From assembly GCA_002633005.1 (NCBI GenBank), contig NMRA01000309.1:122001-186000 (forward strand): a stretch of DNA of 64,000 bases, read 5' to 3'. A program made the position numbers and the translations under genes. The stretch comes from Phoronis australis (lineage: Eukaryota > Phoronida > Phoronidae). Positions 22,789-35,299 of this stretch are shown here, piece after piece (the first letter of the stretch is position 1; each line of letters starts with the position of its first letter). The notes beneath the pieces were generated by a model. The model searched no databases. It worked only from the letters and a program-made list of their open reading frames with translations, and was not told where the DNA came from.

Positions 22789-25700
22789 GTAAAGTTTATG
22801 AGAATTGCATATTTTCTCGCTTTGAATGCTACAGTGTCGAAGACCACCCCTTTGGCTTTATCAGTCAAGGACTGTTGTGTTGAGGCTGGACCGGGGTCAC
22901 TCGTATTGACAAGTTGTCCACAGACGTGTACTTTTTCAGCAAGTTTTGCGGGACCTGCACGGGGTCCAATGGGCCCTTAAATTTCCATTTCGTCCCTGCA
23001 AAAGGGTGTCGGAATTAGCATACCTCGACACCCGCTATAGGGGTTAGCAATTTTTGGTATAGGCGCACAGGCACCTGGTCAATATGAGTGACCCCTTGGT
23101 TGTAGGTTCGTGTTGTGAGGTCTTTTTTCCACTTGTTCAACTTGATTCTAACATGTCCAACTTGAAATGTCTTGGGGTGGGAGGTTTTATCGTAGCTATA
23201 GGTCTCTCACGTCCCTGGGCTCGAACTAAACTTTTACTTGAAGGGTTTTAGCCAAAATGGCTAATAATTAGCATCTGAAAACTTAGCCATTTTCAAAAAT
23301 TATTAGTCAAATACTTTCTCTTTTCTTAACCGCCAAATTGATAAAAGTACTGTTACATTTTTATTTTTCATGTTATGCACAGGTCCTTTTCATAATGTAA
23401 TACAAGAAAAAACAAAATGATCAACATTCCAAGGTCATATAGCAACCTCACAAGTTGGAGGGGATGTCAACCAATATGGGTTTTATTATGATCTAACAAG
23501 TTTGGGCATAGGTTCCCCTTATGTCCGAGTTACTGCATGGGTACGCTGCCCACATGGGCATTTAAATGATGTTGACCTAACAAATATTGGGCAGGGATTC
23601 CCCCTATCCCCAGGCATTTTGATGACTGCAAGACATTTGCGTCCACAAAAACGTGAAACATAACTTGTGGTTAGCAAAATAAGGCTAAATCGTGCAGAGT
23701 ATGTAATCTAAAACTCATTAAATAACGAACTGACATAATTACTTGATACCTTGCTTTCTTTCGACAGCCGCAAAAATTCAAACAAGTCCCTGAGTCTCTC
23801 AATAACTTCTTACACTCCTCGCAACATTTAGCGACCTGACTAGGTATGTCATGTGACGTATTTTGGTTTAAAAATACGGATAACACAGTCATTCTTTACG
23901 GGGTCGTACGCATCTTTTACTCCTTGAAAAATAAACTGTCAATGTCAAGTCTCAAAAGTCTCAAACAATATTTGACACAACAAATTATGTGCAGGAAGTT
24001 GGTTAAGTTGGTAATGAATTACGAGACATTCACGTAATTTGAAAATAATGATTTTACACCTTGAGTTCAAATTGCGTGTTTGAGACAGCTCAACTCATGG
24101 TTTTATCCCCTGGGTAATTAATGCCATCGGACCGGCTCACATCACATCACCAGTGTACATACATATAAGATGTGATCCGCCATGTCGACAATCTGAGTGA
24201 AGTATTTAAAAAATCTGCCAAAAAGTGAAAGGAATTTAAGAATTCGAAGCATGTAGGATAAACTTGTACAAAACCTACCTTGATTGGCTTAGATGAGGTA
24301 ATATCCCACGAGACAGAAGGGTGACATTTTATTTCGTGTATCGACCGAGACCGAAAAAATGTCTTGGGATATTACTTCATCTACGCCACTCTGTATGTTT
24401 TGTGTATATTGGTCTCTAGTCTTATGTGAACTCTCAATAGATGTCGCTGTGCTACTGTTTTGCTTGCTAACTGTGAACTGCCACACACCAATAATAAACA
24501 TTCTACTTTCTTCCTTTATGGTGCCACCTTTGACCTCCAGCCCCAGATAGATTTCTATTAAAGAGACGACATTTCTTTTTAATTTTTGAACAGATTTTAC
24601 ACTGTGCCGGCCATTGTTACTGTTTCACGTCTGTTTTTGCCATTTGGCTAATTATTTGCTAAACCACTCTTAAGAATCATTATGACAATTTCTCTACTTA
24701 AATTTGTCTTTTAAAATTTCAGGAATGAAACTTGAAAGCACTACAAAAAATAATCAATAGCAACTATGAAAGTGTCAAAACGTGGCTTCAGATCTTGTCA
24801 TTTGTGGGCTTCATTTCAGAATGCGAGGACAACATCATTGCATCATTACAGTAGAACCCGACTTTTTTTCACTTGAAATGCTCGTCTTTTGTTCAGTGTG
24901 AAAATAGTGTCCATTTTGCCAAAAAATGACTGCCAAGGTGTTGTTTAGTGTAATGTTTCTTGTGTAGGCTCTGAGACCTCAAACATCCGCATGTGCATTC
25001 TCCACTACCCCATCCACTCTTGTTGGCCAGATGCCAAAGCCAGATGCTGCCATATATGAATTCAGGACATACACGGTCAAGCCAAAGGATGTTAAGACAT
25101 TTATACAGGGGTGCCTTGGTTGTATGCCCACACGAATGCAGCATTCACCCCTCCTAGGATATTGGATGTGTGAACTGGGGGCCCTCAATTCATTCATCCA
25201 TGTGTGGCAGTATGGTAAGTATTTGATGTATGAGAACCTGGCTCATGGTGCAGAAAAACAATAACATACTACTAAAAGTGTGTTAACAGTTAATGTTGTA
25301 TGAATTTCTCCCTGAATGTATCAGTATGCTACAAATATCTGCATGTAAGGAACAAGCTGACATCTTAAATGTAAGTGACTTGTTCTCAATTAAAAAAGGT
25401 TCATTTTGAGTGGGTTTATACACACGTACGTCTACAAGGAATACCAACATTATGGAAAGTACATTATATTGTGTACTGATGACAACGTTATTACGATAAA
25501 GTTGCATTGTAGAATGGCCCTACACAAGGTAATCGTAAGATTTCAATGTAATTGTAGAAATATGTGAAAAGGACAAAAATTGTTGCTTTATCGATATCAG
25601 ATTTCATCCAGACATATACCTTTACACAAACTACACAAACCATCCAACAAAGATGTATTGGACCACCACACACAGAGGTAAAAGAACTACCATTCAACTG

Positions 25701-28700
25701 TAAAAAAGTGCTGTCCTCAGTAGAATACAAATATGTTGCAAAATATGAATGCCTGAGATTTTAAAGGTCATTATTATTTAATTACACCTAGCTTTTGGTA
25801 ACTGTCATTAACATATTCAACAGAATTTGCGTCATGTAATTTGCAGAAAACCAGGGATAAACGATCGCAGTACGAAAATAAATGTACAAGTCCTCCAATT
25901 TAATAATCAAAGCACTTCTTCAATATGGACTTTAAATTGCTTGTGAGTGTCGGGTTTTAATGATAATTTTTCATTATTAAGTTATTGGTTAGATCGCCTC
26001 ACATAAATATTTCAACTTGTATTAGAACAAGAAAACGGATAATTCAGTAGGGTGCATCATAAAATTTGTAATAACGTACATGCACACAACAATGCTAGGA
26101 AATATTGATGCATTTCATTGGAATTTAGGTATGTTACCTGTTCCCATTAATCGAATTTGCTAAATGTTTCAGACAGCTTAAGTCAGCGCGCCGATGTCCG
26201 TTTCAAACTTGCAAATGACCCTGACTGGCAGGAAAAGTCAAAGTTCATCTTTGATGTCATGGACACTCAGGACAATGTTTTGTGTCAGCTGTGTGACTGG
26301 AGTGAGCTGAGGACATCTGTTGATGTTGAGGGAGGTATGATGAAAAAGATGATAATTCTAATTTACCCATGAACCTCAAGATGCAGGAAACTGCAAAACT
26401 CTCTTGTTGTACTTCTTGTTGAGAATGACAAGATTAAATTGTGCAGCAGAGTTACTTTTAAAGTAAATTCCACAAACGAAGTAAAGAAAAGCACAGAAAA
26501 ACATTAGGTGGATACACACTGGCACGTGATCACATAAAGCCATCGATAAAGTCCTTTGACATGAGAAGGCACCTGATTTCTAAGAATAATTGATGTCCAA
26601 GGCAACTTACTAGCTCAGATTTAGTGACCATGTTCAGGTAAGTGCCCATCCCAATTTCTTAAAATTTTTGATTTAATCACCTCTCTCTGTGTTAAGTGCT
26701 CTTCAACGATTTCTAGGCTTGTCGGTGTGAGCTGCCAGGGCATTAAGCTGAAAATATGCAATATTGTAAATTACATTTTCCATAATTAGTGTATAAAAGG
26801 GCTTTTCTTTTAGGTGCTGTAAACTGGGATAATATTCGACAGTTGTGATTGTATGTTAATTGGATGCAACATTTAAAAAGGGCATGCCTTTCAACCGTCT
26901 CTTTTGTATTGTTAAAACATGTTTCACGTCTGATGATTTAAACATTGACGAACAAAGTACTCTTTTGTTATCTGTTTAAAGTTGCATTGAGCAAAATAAC
27001 TAGAAAAGTGCAATTTTAATTCAATAAAAGTATATATTTTCTAAAAGTAGAAAAGGTGTGAAATTTGATTTTTGACTTTTTAACGAAGTGTCACTAACTG
27101 GATCCCATGACCAATTTCTAACAGTGTAATTGAGCATAGTGCATAAAGTATTCAAAAGTTTCATATAAAGACGCCATACATGGCCCAATCCGGTGGAACT
27201 CAAAGTGAAATTGTGGGGCCTAACGACATCATTGCGGCGAACCGTAGACTTTGCCAAGAAGACCAGACTGACTAAGCTAAATGGCTAGGAACCCTGAAGA
27301 AGAAGAAGAAGAAGAATATGAATCCATTCAGCGGTTTCTTAGATATGATGTTCTGAAGTTTGCCAAATTTGGCCATTTTTATAGCGTCCTACATGACCTT
27401 AACATTAAAGTACATTTGGTAAAGCATATAAAACTTTTGATTGTTTCAGTTCAAGAAGACTTAGTGAAGTAATGTTGTGTTGATGTAATCCTTTATTGTA
27501 GGCATGTACAAGTTGCTAAGAGTTCAAATGAAGCCCACTGCACCTTGGAATCAAATATTCCAAGACTACATAGAGGCCAGACAAGAAGCCTTTGATGATG
27601 TTATGGGCGCTTGGTGGGCAGTGGTGGGACCCAAACCTACAGGTACCGTGACATTTGTTTGTATCGCTACAAAGCATGGTAATTTACAAAGGGAAGGATT
27701 CGCACACAAAAGAAATCTGCGCAGACTTTAATGATACTTTCAAGTATTAATGTGGTGACTGATCGCGTGAGACTGGATAATAGCGGCCTCTGGAGGAAGA
27801 GGAGACAATCTTACTTTTGTTTAGAAAGCATCATGTCTAATTACATGTACTTTAAAAGGGTCACCGATCCCACGTGATCAGCCCCCGTTGCTTTCCAAAA
27901 GTCTTTCATCGAGTTTGTGTGTTCCACTGAGTGACTGATCATGCAACTGTGGTTAACAGAAACTGGTATTCACGTTGGGAGAATCCAACGCTGGTTTAGC
28001 ATTACAGTTTGCCCTTACTTGTTTGCAGTTGGAACATATTTTCGATTAGCATGATATCCCACCATCTTGAACTGCTGGCTTTTCTACTAGTCTGGACTAA
28101 TATTAATGCTAAACTAATTCTAAATGGTACCAAATGAGGAATTGTCTGTTCATTCTATGGCTTCATTGTAGTGTATGGTCTGTTCCATCATCAACACATT
28201 GACTATGTTATTAGTGGAAAGGATGCTCCCAAAGACAAGATTGAGCGTGTGGAACAAGCTGGTAAGTATCATCAACAGGTGAATAGTTTGAACCAATCAA
28301 ATCTTGTACAGTACTTTTTACTACTTTCCTATCATTTTCCATGGTTTGTACAATCTGGGAAACATCTAGAATTTTTGGGTCTATCTGGAAATGTCCTGAA
28401 ATTTAAATTTTATATGGAAAAGTCTTTAAATACAGCAAATGAACGTGGAATTTTTATGGCTGTACTTTGTCAGTGTCTGAAATATTGATTGAAGCTAGTT
28501 CAGTGTTAGAAATATTGTAAATTCAATACTGATACCGTCAGTTGTAACAAAACCATTGTCAGCGTTCTACATAATGATCTTTGGGTTGACAATTTCAATC
28601 TGAATTTTGTATATTCGACATTGAAACCCATGCTAGACTATGTTTTTCAACCCCAAATCAGACTCTGTGAAGCTGGCTTCTGAGCAATTTTTCATCTGGC

Positions 28701-29733
28701 ACATATGACTTACAGTACTGTCGTGGCACAATCTTTGCATTGCAGTTAAATGAGTGTCTTGAATCGCAACTGTAAACTCTGATTATTAGTGCCCGTTATT
28801 CATTCATAAAAGACCACTGTTTTAAAAACTAGACGTCACGTCAGTGACGACTCATGATGCTGTCTATGATTGGAATGATCCCTGCCTAAGTTTGCTGTCT
28901 ATGATTGGAATGATCCCTGCCTAAGTTTGCTGTCTATGATTGGAATGATCCCTGCCTAAGTTTGCTGTCTATGATTGGAATGATCCCTGCCTAAGTTCGT
29001 GTTCAATCTCTGTTCACGTGAGAAATCCTCATAGGAACTGAAGATAACGAAAATTAAAACTCAAAAAGACAAGTTGCTTCGATGAGTTTAAAATGTCTGG
29101 AATTTAACCACTTGTTTTAAGCAGAACTGAGATTGAGAACATGGTAATATTTTTCGGAAATAGCTCCCCTGACATCAAAGTAGGTAATTTTCCTGGTTTC
29201 AACCTGTAAGTTTCAGAGGTTGAGATTGTTGACCTGGAAATTTTCCCAGTGTTGAAGTTTATTCGTGTTAGTCTTCAAGAAGTCCTAATTCCATTAATTA
29301 CAAAATTTTGCTAGAAACATGTTTTTGGTCATCATGAGTCGTGCTTTCTCACTTGCCTGCTATTGTAATTGCCTCATCTCGAAAAGTGCATTGTATGATC
29401 AGTCCAGCTTTGTCAGTAACGCAACTTACTGTGCATGTCCTTAGCATGATGAATGAGGAACAAATTTTTATGTAAAATATTCATTACTACTTCAGCAGTG
29501 TACAACTGTGGGACAAGTGCCCTACTGATGTGTTGTATTATGGGTAAATCCTAAAGAATCATGGATTGCATTGTGGTAATTTGGAAAGTGGCTATTCACC
29601 GTCATGATTCACTTGACCTGCTCAGATTTCATTATTCCGATTGTGTTCCATCTCAGGTTTGGTGCTGGAGAAGAACGCAAGACATATACACAATTTCTTG
29701 ATGACTCCTTGCCAGTGGTCTCCCCTGAAGTAA
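22726..29733 (+). CDS. NIPSNAP3: NIPSNAP3-like mitochondrial protein, complete, 6 exons, 259 aa
   Basis: Exons 22726-22788, 24968-25214, 26173-26334, 27502-27642, 28172-28261 and 29657-29733 join in phase to 780 bp (259 codons plus stop); vertebrate NIPSNAP3A is 247 aa. Residues 1-35 or so look like a mitochondrial targeting sequence (MLSLLVTSFRNSAKFGKVLG: hydrophobic and basic, no acids). The first NIPSNAP (dimeric alpha/beta barrel) repeat starts YEFRTYTVKP and continues through LLGYW, FIHVWQYDSLSQRADVR and the DPDWQEK motif. The second repeat is more diverged (MYKLLRVQMKP...). The C-terminus LMTPCQWSPLK resembles the 'SFSPLK' end of NIPSNAP3. The family is mitochondrial; the precise molecular role is not settled. 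An upstream ATG at 22701 in another frame overlaps the start. Confidence 0.93.
22789..24144. other. NIPSNAP3 intron 1, left part
   Basis: No exon or structured repeat recognised. Confidence 0.5.
24145..24405 (+). repeat. Solo end of the 51.6-53.9 kb TIR element, with hairpin
   Basis: It matches the right arm of the large TIR element: 'gatgtgatccgccatgtcga', 'ctgagtgaagtatttaaaaa', and the terminal 'atgttttgtgt'. It holds the same kind of hairpin, 'ggtaatatcccacgagaca...tgtcttgggatattactt', at about 24297-24379. It lies in NIPSNAP3 intron 1. Confidence 0.7.
24968..25214 (+). CDS. NIPSNAP3: NIPSNAP3-like exon 2
   Basis: Acceptor TTGTGTAG, donor GTAAGT, phase 0 in and 1 out. It encodes the end of the presequence and YEFRTYTVKPKDVKTFI ... 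LLGYWMCELGALNSFIHVWQ. Confidence 0.93.
25215..27501. other. NIPSNAP3 introns 2 and 3
   Basis: Nothing recognised besides the exon at 26173-26334 and a short (GAA)n run at about 27296-27316. Confidence 0.5.
26173..26334 (+). CDS. NIPSNAP3: NIPSNAP3-like exon 3
   Basis: Acceptor GTTTCAG, donor GTATGA, phase 1-1. It encodes SLSQRADVRFKLANDPDWQE, the signature after the first barrel half. Confidence 0.93.
27502..27642 (+). CDS. NIPSNAP3: NIPSNAP3-like exon 4
   Basis: Acceptor TATTGTAG, donor GTACCG, phase 1-1. It encodes MYKLLRVQMKPTAPW, the start of the second repeat, with AWWAVVGP near the end. Confidence 0.9.
28172..28261 (+). CDS. NIPSNAP3: NIPSNAP3-like exon 5
   Basis: Acceptor CATTGTAG, donor GTAAGT, phase 1-1. 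It encodes VYGLFHHQHIDYVISGKDAP then DKIERVEQA. Confidence 0.9.
28859..28998. repeat. Tandem repeat, 35 bp x 4
   Basis: The unit begins 'gctgtctatgattggaatga' and ends 'tccctgcctaagttt'. The four copies are almost identical; only the last base of the last copy differs. It lies in NIPSNAP3 intron 5, just after a 'gacgtcacgtcagtgacg' palindrome-like stretch. Confidence 0.9.
29657..29733 (+). CDS. NIPSNAP3: NIPSNAP3-like exon 6 (terminal)
   Basis: Acceptor CATCTCAG, phase 1. It encodes LVLEKNARHIHNFLMTPCQW and ends SPLK before the TAA. Confidence 0.92.
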
Positions 29734-29993
29734 CCATGGTAACTTAGGACCTGCCAGTGTTATATGTGTGATGAAAGAGATAATCATTCTGTTTTATAAG
29801 AATCAATCATCATGGGCACTGGTGTTGAACTGGTCTTGATTAATATTATGAAATTAGCTAACATATTTTAGATGTTATGTAACATGACGGTGAGACTCAT
29901 TAAGCACATGACTTGTCCTTCCAGTTTTAGTCACGTCGTCTGTCTCTTATCAGGAGTTGGATGTCCCAAGGCGTATTCCAATGACACTATGAC

Positions 29994-29999
29994 AATAAA
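29994..29999 (+). promoter_or_regulatory. Poly(A) signal AATAAA, likely NIPSNAP3
   Basis: First canonical AATAAA on the plus strand after the stop, 260 bp downstream. Confidence 0.6.
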
Positions 30000-32700
30000 A
30001 CGAACATTCCAGGCGATAAAATATTGATATGTTTTACCAGCTAGCTGCGTGTCCCTGAATGTCAAAACACAGATAGGATAGCAGTCGTCTTCTCATGAAA
30101 TTCATAGTTATGGATTTGTCTCGCCTTCGTACATATGCTGCTGCATCTGTGTACTGTCTAATCTTTTCTTTGCTAACTTTGTCACAAAGTGTATGGCGTG
30201 TGCTGTTGATGCTTAGCTGATCTGAGGGCAATTTGCGCAAAGACAAGTTGTTTCCGCGTAACTTGTAGTGGACATAACATAAAATGTGTGTAAAATTCAC
30301 ACCTTTTTAACACTAAGAAGCAATAAAGATGAAGCATACAATAGGAGTGAGTGGTAAAAGCATGGCAGAACTGGAGATGATTGCAGGCCTCCCAATGGTG
30401 AACCCCACTCCCCCCACTACTTTTTTGTTAGTATTCCTACTTTTCCTACATTTTTACTCAAATTCCTACTTTTTCCTACTTTTTGTCAAGGTTTGTCGAT
30501 TAGAAAATTTCATGTATAACGGTTCCTCTTTGACGCTGGGGTATTCCAAGAAAGGCTGTTGGAGTAAGGGTGTCAACGCTGGTCGTGTGTTCATCCTTCA
30601 GTCTCTAAAAGGAAAAGAGAAGATTGCCTGGAATCATTTGGATAAGTTTTGGTTGATAAAAGGATATTCTTCATTTTGTCAGTACCTTCAATCAAATTTG
30701 CATTTATTCACTTCTTTTTATGTACTATTTTCATTGCAATTCCAAGGTTTAATTTAGAAAAATGTGTCTCAAATCTAGGAGTCGATTTTGAAGAAACGTG
30801 TGTTATCAATCTGTGTCTGCCTTAATGCATTGGCCCTTTTTTCTTGCATTAATTGTGTGCTTTTGCTTGTGTTAAACTCTTTTAGTAGTGTCCAGAGCTA
30901 TGTGTTTCTTTCATTTCCTATATCAAAACCCAACCACAAAAACCACTGGTATTTTTGTTTTTGTGTTTTTCTTGCACTACTAGACTGGTCTCAAGGCCAT
31001 GCTGAAGTTCATTATAAGTTACATTACAATCAAAAAAGAGTATAAATCAAATGATCTAAGTTTGTGCGCAATTTCGCAAATACAGTTTGTAAATAGACAA
31101 TTGGCAGTTTAACTGTTCTTACTTTTTCCTGCTTTCGGTAAACCTTTTCCTGTTTTTTTCCTACTTTTTTGTGATGTGCCATTCCTGGTTTTTCTGACTT
31201 TTTTGAAAAGTTGTTGGGAGACCTGAATGACTGCAAAAATCAGAGTCAAGTCAAGTGTTTAATGAAAGTAAGGCCGCTGCTATTTTATACCAATCATGAT
31301 GAGAGTAATACTTATGATCGTATCATGATGAGAGTAATACTTATGATTGTAATAATAATGTAAACGTAGTAAGTACAATATTGTAATAACAAAGGTGATG
31401 ATCAGTTTTTAAATAGTGCCATGAACATCATGTATTTTGTCTTCTCTGATAGTTGTTAAAAGGAAAAGGGTTGGTTCTATATTGATATTTTTGAAATATG
31501 GTCGCAAAGTGGCTATAAGTCTGCATTGTGTAAAAGAACTTAACTTTTGGCTTACATCCTGTACCACTATAAAGCTTGAATCCACGTGTCTATTACGCAC
31601 ATGGGAAGTGATTTCAGGGGTTAGAAGTAACTGAGAGTTTGCCATTGCTTGAGTTCGTGCTCGGCACATAAAATGACAAGACTGCTTGTAGAACTTAAAC
31701 CCAAGCAAAACCAATAACAAACAAGGTTTGTCAGTTTTTTCCAAGCCAACAAATCGTCTCTTATTTGATTGGAGAACAATTTCAAGACCATTTTCATAAT
31801 GGTAAGGGGTCTGAATGAAAAGTTATTGTGACAGAAGGTAGCATTTTATTTTTGCCTAAATTAGAAGTCTTCCACCAACAGTGCTGATACTTAGTAGGTT
31901 ACCTTTTTCGCCAAAGATTGATTTTCTTATTGAGTATTAATTGTAGTATCATAAGACTATATACCGGTAGTTTTAAAATTGTTGATGGTCACAGAATCTT
32001 GTTGTGTGCTTAAAATAATTCCCAGGTGTCTGAATCACATGTCTCTATTTTTCTAAAAAAATGGTTCTTCACCAGTAGGGTTTAGTTTTGCAAGTAACTT
32101 GCAAATTCTATCTATATATTGCATTGGCTGCTTCAAAATGTGTCTGGTCAAAAAGGAAATTATGAACATTCCTTGAAAAAAACAGAAATGTTTTTTCTAT
32201 CAAATGGTTTGAAGAATTGTCATGAAGTTTGAGGACTTGGAGTAGTGTTGAGTGAATTTCAGATGCTGAATGTCATTGCTGTAAAACTTGTTCCTGGTGT
32301 CAAATGAACTTTTCATACTGGATTTACTTTTTAATTTTAAAATTACACAAACTACTTCTGAGAAATGTAGATAATAAGCTCATCAAACAAGATTGTATTG
32401 CCTTCCGTTTCAGTGGAGAGTAAATTGATGATTATTTTCTTTGGCGAATGTCCAAAAGATGAAGGAAGTCATTGACCTTTACACCACAACATGCTCCCTG
32501 AATATAAGATTTTATAGAAACAGTGTGTGTTATATGCAGGGACATCCCGTCTCGTTAGAAACTCGACCGGTTTCATAGCACCTTGCACTTAAATTCGGTC
32601 TTGTACATGTCTGCTATCGTCAAGAGGCCTGTTTATCAGAACATCTAATCAAAAGTCCTATTGTGAGGAGTAAAGTAATTACTGCATTAGAAGTGATTTT
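30000..32700. other. Gene-poor stretch with T-rich repeats
   Basis: Two 'cctactttttcctacttttt'-type low-complexity patches (about 30415-30495 and 31125-31205) bracket a T-rich segment. A 26-bp direct repeat (atcatgatgagagtaatact...) occurs at 31293 and 31322. No gene supported; the open frames here are low-complexity or show no family signature. Confidence 0.5.
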
Positions 32701-33500
32701 GTAGCAATAAAACTGTTGCACCCCCTGGTGGTCATTTTGTTTTTCGATATGGACGTTTTAAGTGTTGTTTGGGTGAAGAGCGTTTCGGGATGATGTCTTA
32801 AGAACCGATCGACTTGAGTCAGATTATGAAAGTGTCAGTGTGCCGGCTCCATTTTGATTTTTGGCTGGATTCGACAATTGCGGTGCCTTTTAGTGGCCAT
32901 TTGTTGTGAAAGCGTTCCCAAGTGATATGTGGAGAACCCAGTGAAGGATTTCAATGAAAGTTGACACAGTGGTTTGTGATGACAAAGCGACCGCACCGTT
33001 AAGTTTCCGGGGCGTATTCGACCACTGTAGCATGGGCGGCGCACCATAGGGGGCTGGGGGGCTATAGCCTCCCACGTTTTTCAGTGCTGCGCCGCCCATG
33101 GTGTAGGCGGTGCACCACAGGGGGACTGGGGGGGCTTCAGTGCTGCGCCGCCCATGTGTAGTGCTTCTTGGCATCCATTTTGTGTGAGAGCGTTTCCAGG
33201 TGATATGTAGGCCTACATGTAGAGAACTGAGTGAAGGATTTCAGTGAATGTTCACGGGTGATGTTGACACGTGATGTCATTGTGCGGGAATCGTTAAATT
33301 TTCGGGCGGATTTGACCATTACAGCACCTCTTTACGGTCATACAATTTTTGTCGAGGGAGATTTTGAAGTGTTGTTTGGGAGAAGAGCGTTTGCGAATGT
33401 TAAGGGAATCAAAGTGACGGATTTCGATAAAACTTGATTCAAAAGGTATACCCCGGCACCATTTGATTTTCGGATGGACTCTTCCTCTGCAGCACCTATT
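32700..33500 (+). repeat. Repeat monomers of the 'CCCCTAGTGGC' family
   Basis: Diverged units with 'gcaccccctggtggtcatttt' (32712), 'gtgccttttagtggccattt' (32881) and 'gaaggatttcagtgaatgtt' segments. Each unit also has an 'aagagcgttt...gatatgtgga' piece. This is the inverse orientation of the 5.75-7.06 kb cluster. Confidence 0.55.
33031..33100. mobile_element. 70-bp mini-TIR element
   Basis: The ends 'catgggcggcgca' and 'tgcgccgcccatg' are perfect inverted repeats. The inside has 'gggggctatagcctccc'. A second partial copy follows directly (33101-33156) and the same end sequence appears at 33796 and, inverted, at 57662 (ggggcggcgcagcactg). Probably a minimal hAT-like MITE; no target duplication identified. 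Confidence 0.45.
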
Positions 33501-33756
33501 TGATATTTTGGGGAAGAACATTTTTGCGGGCAGAGGCGGATCTACGTTTTCAGTAGCCGGATTCGCGCCAAGCGCGGCTGGTGCGTAGCGCCAAGCGTGG
33601 TGAGGTCGGGAGTGGGAGGTTGCCCCTCGGCCGTGTAAGAGATTTTTTGTTATTGTAGCCAAATAGTACAATATCAGTTTCCATGCATCCTGGCGAGTTT
33701 GTGGCAGTTAACGTGTCTCTGGAGTTTTTCTTAAGATGGCTTAAAACTTCGATTTC

Positions 33757-33757
<1 letters not shown>

Positions 33758-33793
<36 letters not shown>
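33758..33793. repeat. (CA)n microsatellite
   Basis: About 18 CA units inside the hAT element; it makes an artefactual Cys/Val open frame on the minus strand. Confidence 0.95.
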
Positions 33794-33795
<2 letters not shown>

Positions 33796-34423
33796 CAGTG
33801 TTGCGCCGCTCATCACAGTGGTTTAGACAACTACCAAATGTTCAAGAGCGTAAGGAGCACCCGACGGCCACGTGAGAACCCACCAACACTTGATTATCAG
33901 ATGATGGCGTGACAGCAGCCCCTAGTTGTTCAAGAGCGATGACTGGCACTGTTATGTCCGGAAATAAACGGATGTTCTGTCTCGTTACAAGCTGACGAAC
34001 GATGGTGATCTCAGCGCATAGTTTATTATTACAAGCGAAAATAAACACCCAAGAATCACTTTATTAATCTGAATCACGTTGATTGTTGGGCTACCATACG
34101 TCGCAACAATTGAAAAACGTATCACCTGAACCGAAAGATACTGTACACCGTGGTGAAAAGATGTACAAAACCAGTTCGCTGAGAGACCAGAAGTACATTG
34201 AGATACAGAAATAAGCTGATCTGGTCCGTCGCGAGACCAAAAGTACGCTATGCAAAGTATCTGAATTGAAAACTGTTCCCTAGACACTTTTTGATCCCCT
34301 GTGGTTGCTCATATTCGTAATTTATGCATCTTGCCGTTACTCATTGACAAAACTTGGCGCTCATTCAGTCAAACTGTATACACTTACAGAACACACGCCT
34401 TGGGTTGTTCTGGAGAAAGCGCT

Positions 34424-34699
34424 TTAGTTGACGACCAGTGACGTGTCTAGTCTTTTCATTGTTTCGTCATGCATGGCCATCAGTGATAACCCATCAACCC
34501 TTTCCTCAAACATAGTAGCCCTCAAATGTGTCTTCACACACCTGAGCACAGAAAATGATGTCTCTGCCTCAATGGAGCCAATAGGGGATACACAGCCTAT
34601 CAGTATCAGCTCCCTGACGTTTGGAAAGATGTCACCGTCTGAGTGCGTGTTTGATTGTGGAGCGCAGGTTACTTTGCAATTCCTGTCGACTTCGCGCAT
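34424..34699 (-). pseudogene. hAT transposase C-terminal dimerisation domain
   Basis: The peptide contains GSIEAETSFSVLRCVKTHLR and ERVDGLSLMAMH, matching the hAT C-terminal signature (C/S-x-A-E-R-x-F-S-x-L, then L-R-x-T-M-x-x-E-R-L-x-x-L). Open over about 90 codons to the stop. Confidence 0.85.
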
Positions 34700-34874
34700 T
34701 TCAAAAGGACCGCCAGCATCGGAGCTCTCACTGAAATAAAAGAAAGATATCGATACTTTTTATGTTTCTACTATTACATAGGGAAATTGGTAATTTAGCA
34801 GAAGACACAACGTTTACTCAAAATGCCGATAGCCAGAAGGTGGGNGGGAGCCTAAGTCCACATCCCTCTTCCTG

Positions 34875-34997
34875 CTAACCCCTAATGACATAAGAACTGA
34901 CAGCTTCCACCTGCCTGTTGTCTTTCGAAAATCTGGTGGTCAACTGCTGTGAGAGGTTGTCTAGGAAGAGTATTTCCACTGTTCTTCTGTTGTGCTC
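34875..34997 (-). pseudogene. hAT transposase central fragment
   Basis: Reads EHNRRTVEILFLDNLSQQLT then TRFSKDNRQ before a stop, resembling the 'Y-x-R-S-I-x-I-P-x-L-D-x-L-x-x-E-L-x-x-R-F' block that precedes the C-terminal domain in ZMYM1-like hAT proteins. Confidence 0.7.
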
Positions 34998-35299
34998 ACT
35001 AGAAGTATTGACAACTTAACCACGCATTACGTGACATAGATTTTGGTTGTAAAGCAGGCAAAGAGCCCAGTGGAAATACGAACTAGAATCAGTTTCTTTG
35101 CGCTCGTAGACCCTATACTTTACTGGGTAAATTTGGTATGTCCGAAAGTAATTTCTATTTCGTTTTCGTTGTACACAAGCAGCAATGTTAAAAGTAAGTC
35201 AGAAAACCGACAATGTACAAAATGTGTAGAATTATAGGTTATTACCTGAGTGTTTCTGCAGGAACGTTAGCCCTCTGCTTCTAGTGTCTGGATTGCCGA

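Noticed and set aside
30329-30757. 142-codon plus-strand open frame
   Set aside because: Dominated by T-rich low-complexity sequence (Phe/Leu/Tyr runs) and lacks any family signature or splice context.
33550-33816. Open frame with a (Cys-Val)n tract
   Set aside because: It is a translation of the (CA)n microsatellite.
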